A DNA stretch of 53,414 nt from Gammaproteobacteria bacterium 28-57-27 (GCA_002281735.1 NCGK01000009.1:1-53414); one strand, 5' to 3'. Shown: positions 34,706-44,574, counted from the stretch's first letter. Translations and numbers: made by a program. The notes: generated by a model not told the origin, from the letters alone.

Positions 34706-35446
34706 TTAGCTTGGGCAGTGAGCATCCACATGGGCTTGCGCTTGCGCCAAATCCAGCCCGCCTTCATACAAGGCGCGGCCAATGACCACGCCGGCAATGC
34801 CCTCGTCCGACACCGCGCACAAGCGTTCAATATCCGTGATCGAAGTCACGCCACCGGAAGCAATGACCGGAATGTTGACCGCTTGTGCCAGGCGCACGGT
34901 GGCTTCTACATTCACGCCCTGCATCATGCCATCTCGGCTGATGTCGGTGTAAATAATCGAGTCCACGCCGTAACGCTCAAAATGTTTAGCCAGATCAATC
35001 ACATCATGCTGCGACAACTTGGACCAGCCCTCGGTGGCGACCTTGCCATCCTTGGCATCCAGTCCGATGATAATGTGACCGGGAAACGAGGCGCACAAAT
35101 CGCTGACAAAGCCCGGCGTGGTCACGGCCTTGGTGCCGATAATGGCGTATTTCACGCCGATATTCATGTAAGCCTCCACCGTGGCTTCATCACGAATGCC
35201 GCCACCGACCTGGATCGGTAAGTCGGGAAAAGCCTCGGCAATGGCGCGAATCACCTCCAGATTTTTTGGCTTGCCCGCAAACGCGCCGTCCAGATCCACC
35301 AGATGCAAGCGCCGCGCACCCGCCTCCACCCAGCGCGCAGCAACGGCGACGGGATCGGCGGAAAACACAGTGTCATCCTCCATGCGCCCTTGGCGCAGGC
35401 GTACACATTGGCCTTCTTTCAGGTCGATGGCGGGAATCAGCAGCAT
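34706..35446 (-). CDS. hisA: Phosphoribosylformimino-5-aminoimidazole carboxamide ribotide isomerase
   Basis: HisA is a TIM-barrel Amadori isomerase, 246 residues. It starts [20 protein letters not shown], with the catalytic Asp in AIDL, and carries the paired [15 protein letters not shown] with the second Asp. Phosphate loops GGGIRDE and ASGGVTS are present. It lies between hisH and the uncharacterised gene of the his operon. Confidence 0.97.
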   Translation of the reverse strand: MLLIPAIDLKEGQCVRLRQGRMEDDTVFSADPVAVAARWVEAGARRLHLVDLDGAFAGKPKNLEVIRAIAEAFPDLPIQVGGGIRDEATVEAYMNIGVKYAIIGTKAVTTPGFVSDLCASFPGHIIIGLDAKDGKVATEGWSKLSQHDVIDLAKHFERYGVDSIIYTDISRDGMMQGVNVEATVRLAQAVNIPVIASGGVTSITDIERLCAVSDEGIAGVVIGRALYEGGLDLAQAQAHVDAHCPS

Positions 35447-35504
35447 GGCGTCAAAAATCCTCGGCGTGGTTAATCAGGGTTGAGAAAAATTAGACTAAGA
35501 AAAT

Positions 35505-36161
35505 TCATGGCATCCAGTGCAAAAAATTCGCCAGCAGGCGCAAACCAGCCTCGGCGCTTTTTTCTGGATGAAACTGCACGGCAGCCACATTGGCGCGCGC
35601 GATGGCGGACACGAAACTCAGACCATATTCAGTAGTGGCGAGGGTAAGATTGCTCTCCGTCGGCATCACATGATAGCTATGCACAAAATAAAAGCGCTCG
35701 CCATCTTCAATACCTTCCCAAATGGGGTGCGGGCGCGTCTGTTGCACGCGATTCCAGCCCATATGCGGAATTTTCAGGCGTTCGCCCGTTGCATCGTGCA
35801 AATCGTGACCAAAAAAACGCACCTCGCCGGGGAACATATCCAAGCACGGCGTGCCGTCATTTTCTTCGCTGTGCGTCATCAAAACCTGCATACCCATGCA
35901 AATGCCCAGGAAAGGCTTGCTGCGTGCGGCGTCCAGCAACGCATCGTGTAGACCACGCTGGCGCAGCTCGGCCATGCAATCACGCGCCGCGCCTTGTCCT
36001 GGGAACACGATCCGATCCGCCGCTGCGAGCTCATTCGGGCAGCCGCTCACGCGCACACTCACGCCCTCAGGGGCTACATGCTCAAGGGCTTTGGCGACCG
36101 AGCGCAGATTGCCCATGCCGTAATCAACGACAACGACATTACTTATCTTGGCCGTGCTCAT
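35505..36161 (-). CDS. hisH: Imidazole glycerol phosphate synthase subunit HisH (glutamine amidotransferase)
   Basis: HisH releases ammonia from glutamine and channels it to HisF. It is a class I amidotransferase of 218 residues: VVVDYGMGNLRS at the N-terminus, nucleophile Cys in PFLGICMGMQVL, and the His-Glu pair in AVQFHPEKSAEAG. Its ATG directly abuts the hisB stop. Confidence 0.97.
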   Translation of the reverse strand: MSTAKISNVVVVDYGMGNLRSVAKALEHVAPEGVSVRVSGCPNELAAADRIVFPGQGAARDCMAELRQRGLHDALLDAARSKPFLGICMGMQVLMTHSEENDGTPCLDMFPGEVRFFGHDLHDATGERLKIPHMGWNRVQQTRPHPIWEGIEDGERFYFVHSYHVMPTESNLTLATTEYGLSFVSAIARANVAAVQFHPEKSAEAGLRLLANFLHWMP

Positions 36162-36839
36162 TTACAGCGCGCCTTTGGTGGATGGCAGGGCATCACCCAT
36201 GCGCGCATCCAGCTCGCAGGCCATGCGCAGGGCGCGGCCGAACGCTTTGAACACGGTTTCCACCTGATGGTGGGCGTTCACCCCGCGCAGACTATCGATA
36301 TGCAGCGTAGCTTTGGCGTGATTGACAAAGCCTTGGAAAAACTCCTGCACCAACTGTGTTTCAAAGGTGCCGATCGTGGCGCGGGTGAAATTACAGTCGA
36401 AAACCAAGCCCGGGCGTCCGGAAAGATCAATCACCACCCGTGAAAGAGCCTCATCCAGCGGCACGTAAGCATGACCGTAGCGACGAATGCCGCGCTTGTC
36501 ACCTACCGCCTGCGCCAGCGCCATGCCGAGGGTAATGCCGATATCTTCCACGCTGTGGTGATCGTCGATATGCACGTCGCCATCGCACTCGACCTCCAAA
36601 TCCATCAAGCCATGACGCGCAATCTGGTCGAGCATATGCTCAAGAAACGGCACGCCGGTACGGAAGTTACTGCGCCCACTACCGTCGAGGTCGATACGCA
36701 CGCGAACCTTGGTTTCCAGTGTATCGCGGCAGATTTCAGCCTCACGCACACGCACTGCTGGCGCGCGCGGGGTTTCCACAGTGGGCGGAAACCCCAGTGA
36801 AGGTTCGGCCAGGGAGCGAAAAGGCAGATTCATAGTCAT
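36162..36839 (-). CDS. hisB: Imidazoleglycerol-phosphate dehydratase
   Basis: This manganese-dependent dehydratase acts at the sixth step of histidine synthesis. From the ATG at 36839 it has 225 residues, slightly longer than the usual 195-200 because of a Pro-rich N-terminal extension before [19 protein letters not shown]. Metal motifs DDHHSVED and the later [12 protein letters not shown] are clear. An ATG 6 bp later is also possible. It is monofunctional, with no HAD phosphatase domain. It is the first gene of the hisBHA-orf-FIE-tatABC-gpmI run. Confidence 0.95.
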   Translation of the reverse strand: MTMNLPFRSLAEPSLGFPPTVETPRAPAVRVREAEICRDTLETKVRVRIDLDGSGRSNFRTGVPFLEHMLDQIARHGLMDLEVECDGDVHIDDHHSVEDIGITLGMALAQAVGDKRGIRRYGHAYVPLDEALSRVVIDLSGRPGLVFDCNFTRATIGTFETQLVQEFFQGFVNHAKATLHIDSLRGVNAHHQVETVFKAFGRALRMACELDARMGDALPSTKGAL

Positions 36840-36936
36840 CAAAGGCGCAAGGTAATAATGCGTCAAGCATACAACGGAGCGCGGTCAGGCGGAAACCCAT
36901 CTCGTCACGTACGTTGCTCAGTAATGAATAAAACCC

Positions 36937-36965
36937 TTGACGTGTCCGTGTCACACGTATTTAAT
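36937..36965 (+). promoter_or_regulatory. Sigma-70 promoter of tRNA-Phe
   Basis: The -35 box TTGACG (36937-36942) and -10 box TTTAAT (36960-36965) are 17 bp apart. They are followed by a G+C-rich ACGCGCC discriminator, typical of stable-RNA promoters, 14 bp before the tRNA. Confidence 0.7.
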
Positions 36966-36979
36966 ACGCGCCTCTCAAA

Positions 36980-37055
36980 GGCCAGATAGCTCAGTCGGTA
37001 GAGCAGAGGATTGAAAATCCTCGTGTCGGGGGTTCGATTCCCTCTCTGGCCACCA
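36980..37055 (+). tRNA. tRNA-Phe (anticodon GAA)
   Basis: The 76-nt cloverleaf has acceptor GGCCAGA paired with TCTGGCC, D-loop AGCTCAGTCGGTAGAGC, anticodon stem-loop with GAA (GATTGAAAATC), T-loop GGTTCGATTCC and an encoded CCA end. Confidence 0.97.
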
Positions 37056-37071
37056 TAGAATTCAATGACTT

Positions 37072-37097
37072 AGCCCGCTTTATGCGGGCTTTTTTAT
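37072..37097 (+). terminator. Rho-independent terminator of tRNA-Phe
   Basis: AGCCCGC pairs with GCGGGCT around a short TTTAT loop, then a T-run. It begins 16 bp after the tRNA and abuts the MITE-like repeat at 37099. Confidence 0.9.
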
Positions 37098-37098
37098 T

Positions 37099-37191
37099 TA
37101 GGACTTACGCAAAATCGCCCCAGCGGCGTTCAAGCGCCTCGGTACTGTCTTCGGTGCTTTGCCTTGCTGGAACACTTTTGCGTAAGTCCTA
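37099..37191 (+). mobile_element. MITE-like repeat, copy 1 (93 bp)
   Basis: Perfect 16-bp terminal inverted repeats TAGGACTTACGCAAAA (37099-37114) and TTTTGCGTAAGTCCTA (37176-37191) enclose a non-coding core beginning CGCCCCAGCGGCGTTCAAGC. The same element recurs at 44575-44679 in the same orientation. No transposase is included. Size, termini and repetition are what is expected of a non-autonomous miniature element mobilised by an IS elsewhere. Confidence 0.8.
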
Positions 37192-37209
37192 TTATTTTCA
37201 GGTTTTCAT

Positions 37210-39342
37210 TTACTCCGGCGCCAGCACACGTATGCGCGTTTCGGCGCGACGACCGCTGCTATCCAAAACCACCAGCGTGCCGAAGCCTGCGCCTTCGGGG
37301 TGCCAGAAACGGGTGTTTTCCGGCAGAGGTACGCCGTTGGCGATCCAGCGCAAGGGCGCGAGTCCGCCACTGGCATTCAGCGCCACGCCTTCGTTGATGC
37401 TTTCGATGCTTGCTCCGTCCGGCGGAAACAGGATGCGCAGGCGTGGGATGCTGGCTTGCTCGGCTTTGCCGCCGTTGAGGCGCGCGAGTGCCGGCGGGGC
37501 GGTGCCTTGCAGCAGTGGGTGCTGCGGGTCGCGGGCGGCGGGGCGGGCGCGGTGATCCGGCGGCAACAGGTCGAAGGCTTTGAACATCAGCGGAGCTGCG
37601 GTGAGCCGCCCCACGCTACCGGGGGAGGCTCCTCCGTCGGCGCGCCCAACCCATACGGCGACGGTGTATTGCGCCGATACGCCGACCGTCCATGCGTCAC
37701 GGTAGCCGTAGGATGTGCCGGTTTTGAAAGCGATGCGGCGCGGGCGTTGGGTGCCGCGTATCGAGGCCACGCCTTCGGGCATGGGGCTGTTTTCCAGAAT
37801 ATCGAGCACGACTTGCGCAGCGGTGCTGTCCACCAGTCGCTGCGCCGGGGGCGTATTGACGGCGGGGTTTTGCAGGATGTCCAAGGGTCTGCAAAGACCG
37901 CCTTGGCCGAGGGCTGCATAGAGCATGGCGAGGTCGGTCAGGCGTATGCCCACACCGCCCAAGGCCAAGGGCAGACCGGGATCATCTGCGGTGGGAAATT
38001 CGAGGCGCGCACCACAGCGGTTCAGCAATGCGGCAAAACGTGCCGGGCCGACGCGCTCAAGGGCTTGCACCGCCGGGATGTTGAGCGAGCGTTGCAGGGC
38101 TTCGCGTGCGGTGACCGTGCCGTGAAATTCATGGTCAAAATTGCGCGGTTGCCAGTCGCCGAAGCGTTGCGGCATATCATCCATCAGGGTGGCGGGGTGC
38201 AGGGCGAGATCGTCAAAGGCGATGGCGTAGATAAAGGGTTTGAGTGTGGAGCCGGGCGAGCGCACGGCACGGCTGAGGTCGAGTTGGCGTGTCGGCCAAT
38301 CCGCGCTGCCAAGGTGGGCGATGAGGCGATTGCCATCGAGAATGACCACGGCTAAATCGCTGCCGGGTTCGAGTTTGCCGCGCCAGCTTTGGCCGAGAAC
38401 TTCCAGCGCGCGTTGTAGGTTAGCGTCGATGTGAGTGTGCAGGATTTTGCCCTGAGCGCCGTCTTGTGCCGCCGCGACCAGTCCTTCCGCCAGATGCGGC
38501 GCTAGCCGTGGCAGGGCGCGTTGGAAGCGCGGTACGTCTTCCATTTGGGCTGCGTGCGCCACATCGGGCAGGAGAATGTCGTGCGCCTCCATGCGCTGCA
38601 AAATTCGGTTGCGTGCAGCTTTGGCGGCCTCTGGATGGCGGTCAGGGCGCAGGCGCTCCGGCGATTGCGGCAAGGCGACCAGCAAGGCCGCCTCGGCGGG
38701 AGTGAGGCGATCGGGCGTGTGACCAAACCAGGCGAGCGATGCCGCCGTTACGCCTTCGAGTGTGCCACCAAACGGGGCAAGGCTGAGGTAAATATCGAGC
38801 ACGCCGCCGCGCCCGAGCAGCAGACTCAATTGCACGGCGCGTGCCGCTTCCTCTATTTTGGCTCCGAAAGTACGCGACTTGGGTTCGAGCAGGCGGGCGG
38901 TCTGCATGCTCAAGGTGGATGCGCCGGAAATAATGTGCCCATGCGCCAGGGCTTGACCGATGGCGCGCGCAATGGCCAGCGGGTCGAGGCCAAGATGCTG
39001 GTCGAAGCGCTGATCCTCGCTGGCTTTGAGCATGCGCAAATACAACGGGTCAACATCCTTGGCGCGAGTGGGTAAACGCCAGGTGTCGTTTGCCGTGGGG
39101 AAAGCGCGCAGCAGCCGGCCTTGGCGGTCGAGCACAAGGCTGGAGTGACCGTGGATGCGGCTTAGATCCGGCGGAGCAAGCGCGCTTAGGCTCACGGCAT
39201 GGGCGAGTTTTTGGCCGAAGGTGGCTGCGTTGAGTGCTTCCGGCGCAAAGGGTGAAACATGGCGTTGCACGAGGCGATTCCATGTCCACAGTCCGAAAAG
39301 CAGGATCAAAATCAGGCCAATCACTGGCCAGCGTTTAGCCAT
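37210..39342 (-). CDS. pbpC: Penicillin-binding protein 1C
   Basis: This is a bifunctional class A-type peptidoglycan synthase. From the ATG at 39342 it has 710 residues: membrane anchor VIGLILILLFGLWTW, then a GT51 transglycosylase domain with EDQRFDQHLGLDP (catalytic Glu) and GASTLSMQTARLL. The transpeptidase domain has the serine motif SPGSTLKPF and FKTGTSYGYRDAW (KTG). A C-terminal BiPBP-type beta domain follows, from about 620. It sits downstream of the alpha-2-macroglobulin gene on the same strand, the pairing seen as yfhM-pbpC in E. coli. Confidence 0.95.
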   Translation of the reverse strand: MAKRWPVIGLILILLFGLWTWNRLVQRHVSPFAPEALNAATFGQKLAHAVSLSALAPPDLSRIHGHSSLVLDRQGRLLRAFPTANDTWRLPTRAKDVDPLYLRMLKASEDQRFDQHLGLDPLAIARAIGQALAHGHIISGASTLSMQTARLLEPKSRTFGAKIEEAARAVQLSLLLGRGGVLDIYLSLAPFGGTLEGVTAASLAWFGHTPDRLTPAEAALLVALPQSPERLRPDRHPEAAKAARNRILQRMEAHDILLPDVAHAAQMEDVPRFQRALPRLAPHLAEGLVAAAQDGAQGKILHTHIDANLQRALEVLGQSWRGKLEPGSDLAVVILDGNRLIAHLGSADWPTRQLDLSRAVRSPGSTLKPFIYAIAFDDLALHPATLMDDMPQRFGDWQPRNFDHEFHGTVTAREALQRSLNIPAVQALERVGPARFAALLNRCGARLEFPTADDPGLPLALGGVGIRLTDLAMLYAALGQGGLCRPLDILQNPAVNTPPAQRLVDSTAAQVVLDILENSPMPEGVASIRGTQRPRRIAFKTGTSYGYRDAWTVGVSAQYTVAVWVGRADGGASPGSVGRLTAAPLMFKAFDLLPPDHRARPAARDPQHPLLQGTAPPALARLNGGKAEQASIPRLRILFPPDGASIESINEGVALNASGGLAPLRWIANGVPLPENTRFWHPEGAGFGTLVVLDSSGRRAETRIRVLAPE

Positions 39343-39366
39343 AAAACATTCCCACGGGACAAAGTT

Positions 39367-39433
39367 TTTAGCCACAGAGAACACAGAGTGCTCAGAGAAA
39401 ACTTCTGTGACCTCTGTGTTCTCTGTGGCTAAA
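39367..39433. repeat. 22-bp palindrome of the CACAGAGAACACAGAG type
   Basis: Two perfect 22-bp arms (39367-39388 and 39412-39433) built on CCACAGAGAACACAGAG enclose a 23-base loop. Palindromes of this type recur between genes in unrelated bacteria. It sits in the gap between the A2M gene and pbpC, where it could fold in the transcript. Confidence 0.75.
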
Positions 39434-39450
39434 CTCTAGTTCAACCCAAT

Positions 39451-39472
39451 GGTGCGCACGGCGCACCCTACG
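39451..39472. repeat. Half-copy of the GTGCGC...CCCTACG intergenic repeat
   Basis: This 22-bp stretch, GGTGCGCACGGCGCACCCTA plus CG, matches one arm of the palindrome at 49362-49419 with a single base change (C for T in the middle). It lies 2 bp before the A2M stop codon. Confidence 0.6.
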
Positions 39473-39474
39473 AT

Positions 39475-42400
39475 CTACTCCACAATGGTCAACTCACCCA
39501 TGGCGGTTCGGGCGCGGATGCGCGGCGCGTACATATGCTCTGCCGTGGCGGCGGGCAGGGCAAAATGCCCCGGTGTGACCGCGCGTACCACATAGGCCAG
39601 CTTGAAGCTCCAGATTTCCTTGCTGTAATCGCGGGATGGGTAGTCGGGGTCGGTACGATCCATCACATAATTTGGCAGGCTGATGGCCGCAAGGTAACGG
39701 TCATCCCGCGCCTGGCGCATTTGTGCTTCGGACAGTTCACCCAGCCAGGCATAACCGGCTTGTTCCGGGCGCAACATGCCTTCGATTTCCCAGCCGGCGG
39801 GCAATAAATCCATCACGGCATAATCACCAGCAGCATAATAACCCCCGTTATAAAAGCTCCCGGCATAGTAGCCACCCGCGTAATAACCTGCCTTATTAGG
39901 AATCGGCGCACCCTCAATCACCACCACAAAGCGTTCATTGCGCGGCACATGATTCAAATCCACCGGCTGCCCAGTAAGACTGAACACCTGCTTGCTTAGT
40001 TGGATACCCTCGGAAAGCGCAGGCAAGGGCGCATTTGGCACACCTTCTACCGAAAGAATGCGGAATACATCGCTCTCACCCACATTGTTCAAACGCGTAC
40101 CCGCAAGCTGCGCCGGGACGAGCGTAACCGAGGCCGGGTCGCCTTTGGGTACAGGCTTGCCATTCACTTCGACGGCGATTTTGCCCGCATTGCGTCCCAT
40201 ATCCGCCGCCGCCAGCAGCATCCAGGCCTTTTCCTGCGTGGTGGTGTAATCCAGGCCAAAATCCGCGCCTTGATGATCCTTTTCGGTACCCCAGCGCGGC
40301 GACAATTCCAGCACCGAAGGCACTGCTGCGCCACGCCCGGCCTGCGCCATAATCGCCGCCACCGCATACACATCACGCAAGCGGCTGCCATACGGCAAGG
40401 GTTTGTAACTATCGGGCTTGGCGAGCAATTCGCGCGCCGCCGCAAAGGCATGACTGGCGCGTGCACGTTCGCCGATAGCCTCCAGCGCTGCGCCCAGGTT
40501 CGCCCAGCTGACCGGATCGCTCGGCGGATTTTGGTCGTGGAAATAGCGCAAATCGCTGGCATTCACTTTGCCCAAACGCGCCAGCAAGGCCGCCGCATAG
40601 GCGCGCACATCAGTACGACTATCACGCATAGCCTCACTACTCAGCCACTGCTGCCCCAATTGCAGCGGTGCTTGTGGCACATCAAACCCCTTGTCGGCGG
40701 CATGCAGCAGGAAATCCATCGCAAACACGCTAATCCACGGGTCGGCACCCGTGCCCCATGCTCCCCACATATTGAAAGCACCGCCGCCCACCTGCATAGC
40801 CAGTACATGGTCGATGGCATATTGCACGCGCATATCGAGGCCGCGATCCTCACGTACGCCCACGTTCTTGGCCACTTCGTTGAAGTACAGCAACGGGAAA
40901 GCACGGCTGGTGGTTTGCTCCAGGCAGCCATACGGATAGCGATCCATCCAGCGCAACAGCCCCGGCACATCCAGTCCGGCATAACGCGAGATACTCAGAG
41001 ACACCTGCTCGGTTCCGGGCACGAGGCCGTTGAGCAGCGCATTGTCCAGCACCACGGCCTGCCCGGCGGCGAGTAGCTCGGTGCTCTCAATACTCTGCGG
41101 AGCCTGCGGCGGGCGCACCTGAATCGGCCAGTCACGGGTCACGGCAAACGGTTTGCCATCCGCCTGTTTCGGCCCACTCAGATTCATCACCACCTGCCCA
41201 ATACCTGCATCCAGACCACGCAACGGCAGGGTGAAAATTTCACGCGCTCCGGCGGCGAGTTGAATACTGCGCTCGGCCAATACCGGCGACTCGCCGCCAC
41301 TCACCGCGCCATTGGCGGTAATTTTTAATGTGTACGCTCCCGCCGCGCCCTCGACGTTATGCAACAAAGCGGTCAAACGCCCCGTATCGCCCGGCGCCAG
41401 GAAGCGCGGCAAAATCAGCTCGGCCACCAGCGGGTCACGCACCGTCATGCGCATCTCGCCGGAACCCATTTTTTCGGCATCAAAGGCCACGGCCATCAAA
41501 CGCAATTCGCCTTGGAAATCCGGCACATCCAGCGGAATGATCGCCTTGCCTTGCGCGTCGCCCTGTTTATCAACTTTCACCACGCCCGAAAACAAGGCCA
41601 CGGTGCGTGTCGGCACCACATCCAAGCCCTTGCCGCCGTCCGCATCACCGCCCTGATCGTCGCCACCCGCGTTCAAACCGCGAATCAAGCGTCCATAATC
41701 GTCGCGCATACCCACGCCCAACTGGCGCTTGCTCAGGTAATACGCCTGCGGAGCGGGTGTTTTAAAGCGCGTAAGCTGCAATATGCCCTGATCGACCGCC
41801 GCAAGCGTCACATACGCCGCCTTGCTGCCCGCCGTCATGTTGGAAATCGTTACCGGAACGTCGATTTTTTGCCGTGGGGCGATTTTGCCCGGCGCATCAA
41901 TCGTCACCTTCAGCGTGCGCTCCGCCGGATTCAGCCCCAACCATGCCACGCCCACGGCGCGCACTGGCGCATGACCGAGTTTGTCGCTCAGCGGACGATA
42001 CAGCGTGACCAAGGCATAGGCGCCCGCGCCCCACTCGGCGCGCACTGGAATCTGCACATCCACGCCACCCGCCGGCACAGCGATATTGCGGACTTCATGC
42101 ACGCGCTCATTGGCCAGCACAATCAAGGCTTGCCCGGCGAACTCGGAGTCAATATGCACCCGTGCGGTCTCGCCTGCCGCATAGCCTGGCTTGTCTGCGG
42201 CCAAGGGCAGGCGATCGGGGCGCTCCGCCGTGGCTTCGCCGTACCAGCCGCCGTAAAAACGTAGAGCCGTATTCGCCCCGCTCACCGGGTCACGCACGAT
42301 GAGGCGGTAACTGCCCCAGCTCACCTGCTGCTTGAGCGCGGAGGGCTTGTCGGCAGCCACATCCAGCGTACCGGAGGCCAGGACACGTTCACGCACCACG

Positions 42401-44502
42401 CGCTCGTAACGCCATTGATTGTTCGTACGATGCCATTGCCAGGTCGATTCGTCTTTGATAAAGCTGTATTCCAAGCCGCGTTGCGCCACGCTTTGGCCAT
42501 TGTTATCCACTGCGATCAGCTCAAAGCCCGCATCCACGCCCTGCCTGGCGGCACCTTCAAAGGTCGGGCGCAGACCCAAGGCCAGCGGCTGCACATGCAC
42601 CGGCACAAACACATGTTCACCCGTCGCACGTCCACCCGGTTCACGCACGGCCATACCAATATCCGCACGCAAGGGGCGCGAGCTTTGAATCGTGCTCGGC
42701 ACGCTACCCATGACCGTGGTTTTGCCTGCGGCATCGGTTTCACCCACCGCTAAGCTCACGCGTTCGCCTTGAAATACCTCGTCCTCATTGCCCCAATGAA
42801 ACCCCTTGTGCATTGGGAATGGCGCGGGGTCGGCCTCCAGAATCAAATCGCCTTCGCCACCCAGGGCAGCAGCCGGTGCACCGTAGAGAAAACGGGCTTC
42901 GATCGGAATGGAAAACGCCTCGCCTGCGGCGAGAACTTTCGGTTTGTCCAGAATAGTGAGTGCCAAGCGCTGCGGCACAAAGTCTTGCACCTCAAAGCTC
43001 ACCCGCCCCACCGGGGCGGCGTCCGGGTCGAGATGCGCAGTGATCTCCCAACCGCCACGCGCCGCCGTCAAAGGCAGCGGAACCGCCAAGCTTGCGCCAC
43101 CTTCGCCTTGGGCTTTGAGCGTGTAACGCCGCGCCTCCTGCCCATTCGGACGCATCAACTTGATGATCAGCGTGCTATCCGGGATGGCCTTGGCCACCGC
43201 ATCCCGCGCCAGTGCGGTGAGTTGTACGGTTTCGCCGGGGCGGTAAATGCCGCGCTCGGTGTATAAAAACGCATCCACCGGTCCAGACGGCGCACGTCCT
43301 TCCACTCCCCGGTCGGATAAATCGAACGGCGAGCGGCGCAGGTCGAGGAAGTTGAAATCATCAACACTCTTGCCACTGGCCTGGTCTTGGGCGTAGGCCA
43401 TGAGCATCACCGGAGCCATGCCGCCCGCGCCTTGCAATAAACCCGCCGGGAAGCGCGCCACACCCTGGGCATCGGTATTCGCTTCGCCCAGCACATCGTT
43501 ATTGCGCGCCAGTAAACTCAAGCGCACGCCGCTTTGTGGCGTGGCATCGCGCAAGGAGCGCACCAAGACCGTCAGGCCATCTGCGCCACGGAACGAAGTC
43601 AGCCCCAAGTCCGATTGCACAATCCATTGCGCTGCCATGCGCCCGCGTTCGTCGTCGTAATAATCCTCGTCTGCCGTGGATGTGTCTTCCGCCGCATCAC
43701 CCGCCACCAGTAAATACGCTCCTGGCTCGCGCTTGCCGATGGCCTCCTTGATTGGAATCAAGCTGGTTTTCGACGCATTGCGCGTTGCGTTCACCGCCAT
43801 GCTGCCGCTCCACACCAGGCGCCCTTCGTCTGCGCCAATCTGTTCCGGCTGGTAGGGGTACATGTTGCGCTCATCGACAAAATCTTCGCGCATCCGCGCC
43901 AGCAAGCGGTCGCCAACGCGATAGAGCTTCAGATTGAGTTTGTCCACATTCATGGTGGTGACCGGCAAGCCATCGTCGTTATCGGTCGGTAAAACAAACC
44001 CTGCACCGAGGCGAACCGAAGGTTTTTGGTCGCCCAAACTCAAGGGCAGATGCACGTCTGCGCCGAGTTTCAGGCCATCTTTAGCGGGTAATCCGGTGAG
44101 CAGGTCAAGCTGATACTCGACCCCAAAACTTAACCCCGTAAGGCACAAGCGCGCTTCTTCCACGCGCACATCAACTTTAACGGCGGGTTCAAGGCGCAAA
44201 TAATCGGCGTAGCGCACCTTGTCAGCACGTTGCAATGGTGCGGAAAACACCAGGCAAACTTCGTTGCCTTCGCTATTGGGGTCGAGTAACAGACGCTGGA
44301 ATCGCAATTCATCGGTCGGGGGCTTTTGCGCCGGCGGCGTGGTTGCGGTCAACTCACCCGAACGCGGCGCGGCAGGTGGCGTGTTTTGCGCCATGCTCGT
44401 GCTTGTTGCGTGGGTCGGCGCTGTATTTTTCGGCTGCAAGCTGAAATAGGCCAGCGTGGCCAAAACCAGTGCGGCAATTGCCGCGAGAATCAAATTGCGC
44501 AT
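39475..44502 (-). CDS. Bacterial alpha-2-macroglobulin family protein (YfhM/MagD-like)
   Basis: This is a very large (1675-residue) periplasmic protease-trap protein, thought to inhibit attacking proteases while PbpC repairs the wall. An N-terminal membrane anchor (RNLILAAIAALVLATLAYF) has no lipobox, unlike lipoprotein A2Ms. Macroglobulin domains follow, with the A2M domain around YFEGELRLMAVAFDAEK-like sequence (DFQGELRLMAVAF). The thioester motif CLEQ is in YPYGCLEQTTSRAF, and the C-terminal receptor-like domain ends the protein. Unusual: a Tyr/Gly repeat of the form GYYAGGYYAG near the C-terminus (about 39820-39896). pbpC follows 132 bp downstream; MITE copies flank the pair. Confidence 0.93.
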   Translation of the reverse strand: MRNLILAAIAALVLATLAYFSLQPKNTAPTHATSTSMAQNTPPAAPRSGELTATTPPAQKPPTDELRFQRLLLDPNSEGNEVCLVFSAPLQRADKVRYADYLRLEPAVKVDVRVEEARLCLTGLSFGVEYQLDLLTGLPAKDGLKLGADVHLPLSLGDQKPSVRLGAGFVLPTDNDDGLPVTTMNVDKLNLKLYRVGDRLLARMREDFVDERNMYPYQPEQIGADEGRLVWSGSMAVNATRNASKTSLIPIKEAIGKREPGAYLLVAGDAAEDTSTADEDYYDDERGRMAAQWIVQSDLGLTSFRGADGLTVLVRSLRDATPQSGVRLSLLARNNDVLGEANTDAQGVARFPAGLLQGAGGMAPVMLMAYAQDQASGKSVDDFNFLDLRRSPFDLSDRGVEGRAPSGPVDAFLYTERGIYRPGETVQLTALARDAVAKAIPDSTLIIKLMRPNGQEARRYTLKAQGEGGASLAVPLPLTAARGGWEITAHLDPDAAPVGRVSFEVQDFVPQRLALTILDKPKVLAAGEAFSIPIEARFLYGAPAAALGGEGDLILEADPAPFPMHKGFHWGNEDEVFQGERVSLAVGETDAAGKTTVMGSVPSTIQSSRPLRADIGMAVREPGGRATGEHVFVPVHVQPLALGLRPTFEGAARQGVDAGFELIAVDNNGQSVAQRGLEYSFIKDESTWQWHRTNNQWRYERVVRERVLASGTLDVAADKPSALKQQVSWGSYRLIVRDPVSGANTALRFYGGWYGEATAERPDRLPLAADKPGYAAGETARVHIDSEFAGQALIVLANERVHEVRNIAVPAGGVDVQIPVRAEWGAGAYALVTLYRPLSDKLGHAPVRAVGVAWLGLNPAERTLKVTIDAPGKIAPRQKIDVPVTISNMTAGSKAAYVTLAAVDQGILQLTRFKTPAPQAYYLSKRQLGVGMRDDYGRLIRGLNAGGDDQGGDADGGKGLDVVPTRTVALFSGVVKVDKQGDAQGKAIIPLDVPDFQGELRLMAVAFDAEKMGSGEMRMTVRDPLVAELILPRFLAPGDTGRLTALLHNVEGAAGAYTLKITANGAVSGGESPVLAERSIQLAAGAREIFTLPLRGLDAGIGQVVMNLSGPKQADGKPFAVTRDWPIQVRPPQAPQSIESTELLAAGQAVVLDNALLNGLVPGTEQVSLSISRYAGLDVPGLLRWMDRYPYGCLEQTTSRAFPLLYFNEVAKNVGVREDRGLDMRVQYAIDHVLAMQVGGGAFNMWGAWGTGADPWISVFAMDFLLHAADKGFDVPQAPLQLGQQWLSSEAMRDSRTDVRAYAAALLARLGKVNASDLRYFHDQNPPSDPVSWANLGAALEAIGERARASHAFAAARELLAKPDSYKPLPYGSRLRDVYAVAAIMAQAGRGAAVPSVLELSPRWGTEKDHQGADFGLDYTTTQEKAWMLLAAADMGRNAGKIAVEVNGKPVPKGDPASVTLVPAQLAGTRLNNVGESDVFRILSVEGVPNAPLPALSEGIQLSKQVFSLTGQPVDLNHVPRNERFVVVIEGAPIPNKAGYYAGGYYAGSFYNGGYYAAGDYAVMDLLPAGWEIEGMLRPEQAGYAWLGELSEAQMRQARDDRYLAAISLPNYVMDRTDPDYPSRDYSKEIWSFKLAYVVRAVTPGHFALPAATAEHMYAPRIRARTAMGELTIVE

Positions 44503-44574
44503 GTTGCAAACCTATTTCAGCCCTGTTGTGCGCTGAGTGTTGCTTAGGGATGTTGCATACGCAAGACAAAACAT

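Noticed and set aside
34303..36839. hisBHA order broken by a frameshifted gene
   Set aside because: All his genes between hisB and hisE read through cleanly with expected motifs; the extra gene at 34304-34675 is intact rather than a broken his fragment.
37300..38355. Plus-strand open frame (351 residues) opposite pbpC
   Set aside because: pbpC has all catalytic motifs on the minus strand; this frame is low-complexity and unsupported.
40000..41076. Plus-strand open frame (358 residues) opposite the alpha-2-macroglobulin
   Set aside because: The opposite strand has strong domain evidence including the CLEQ thioester site; this frame has no motif or ribosome site.
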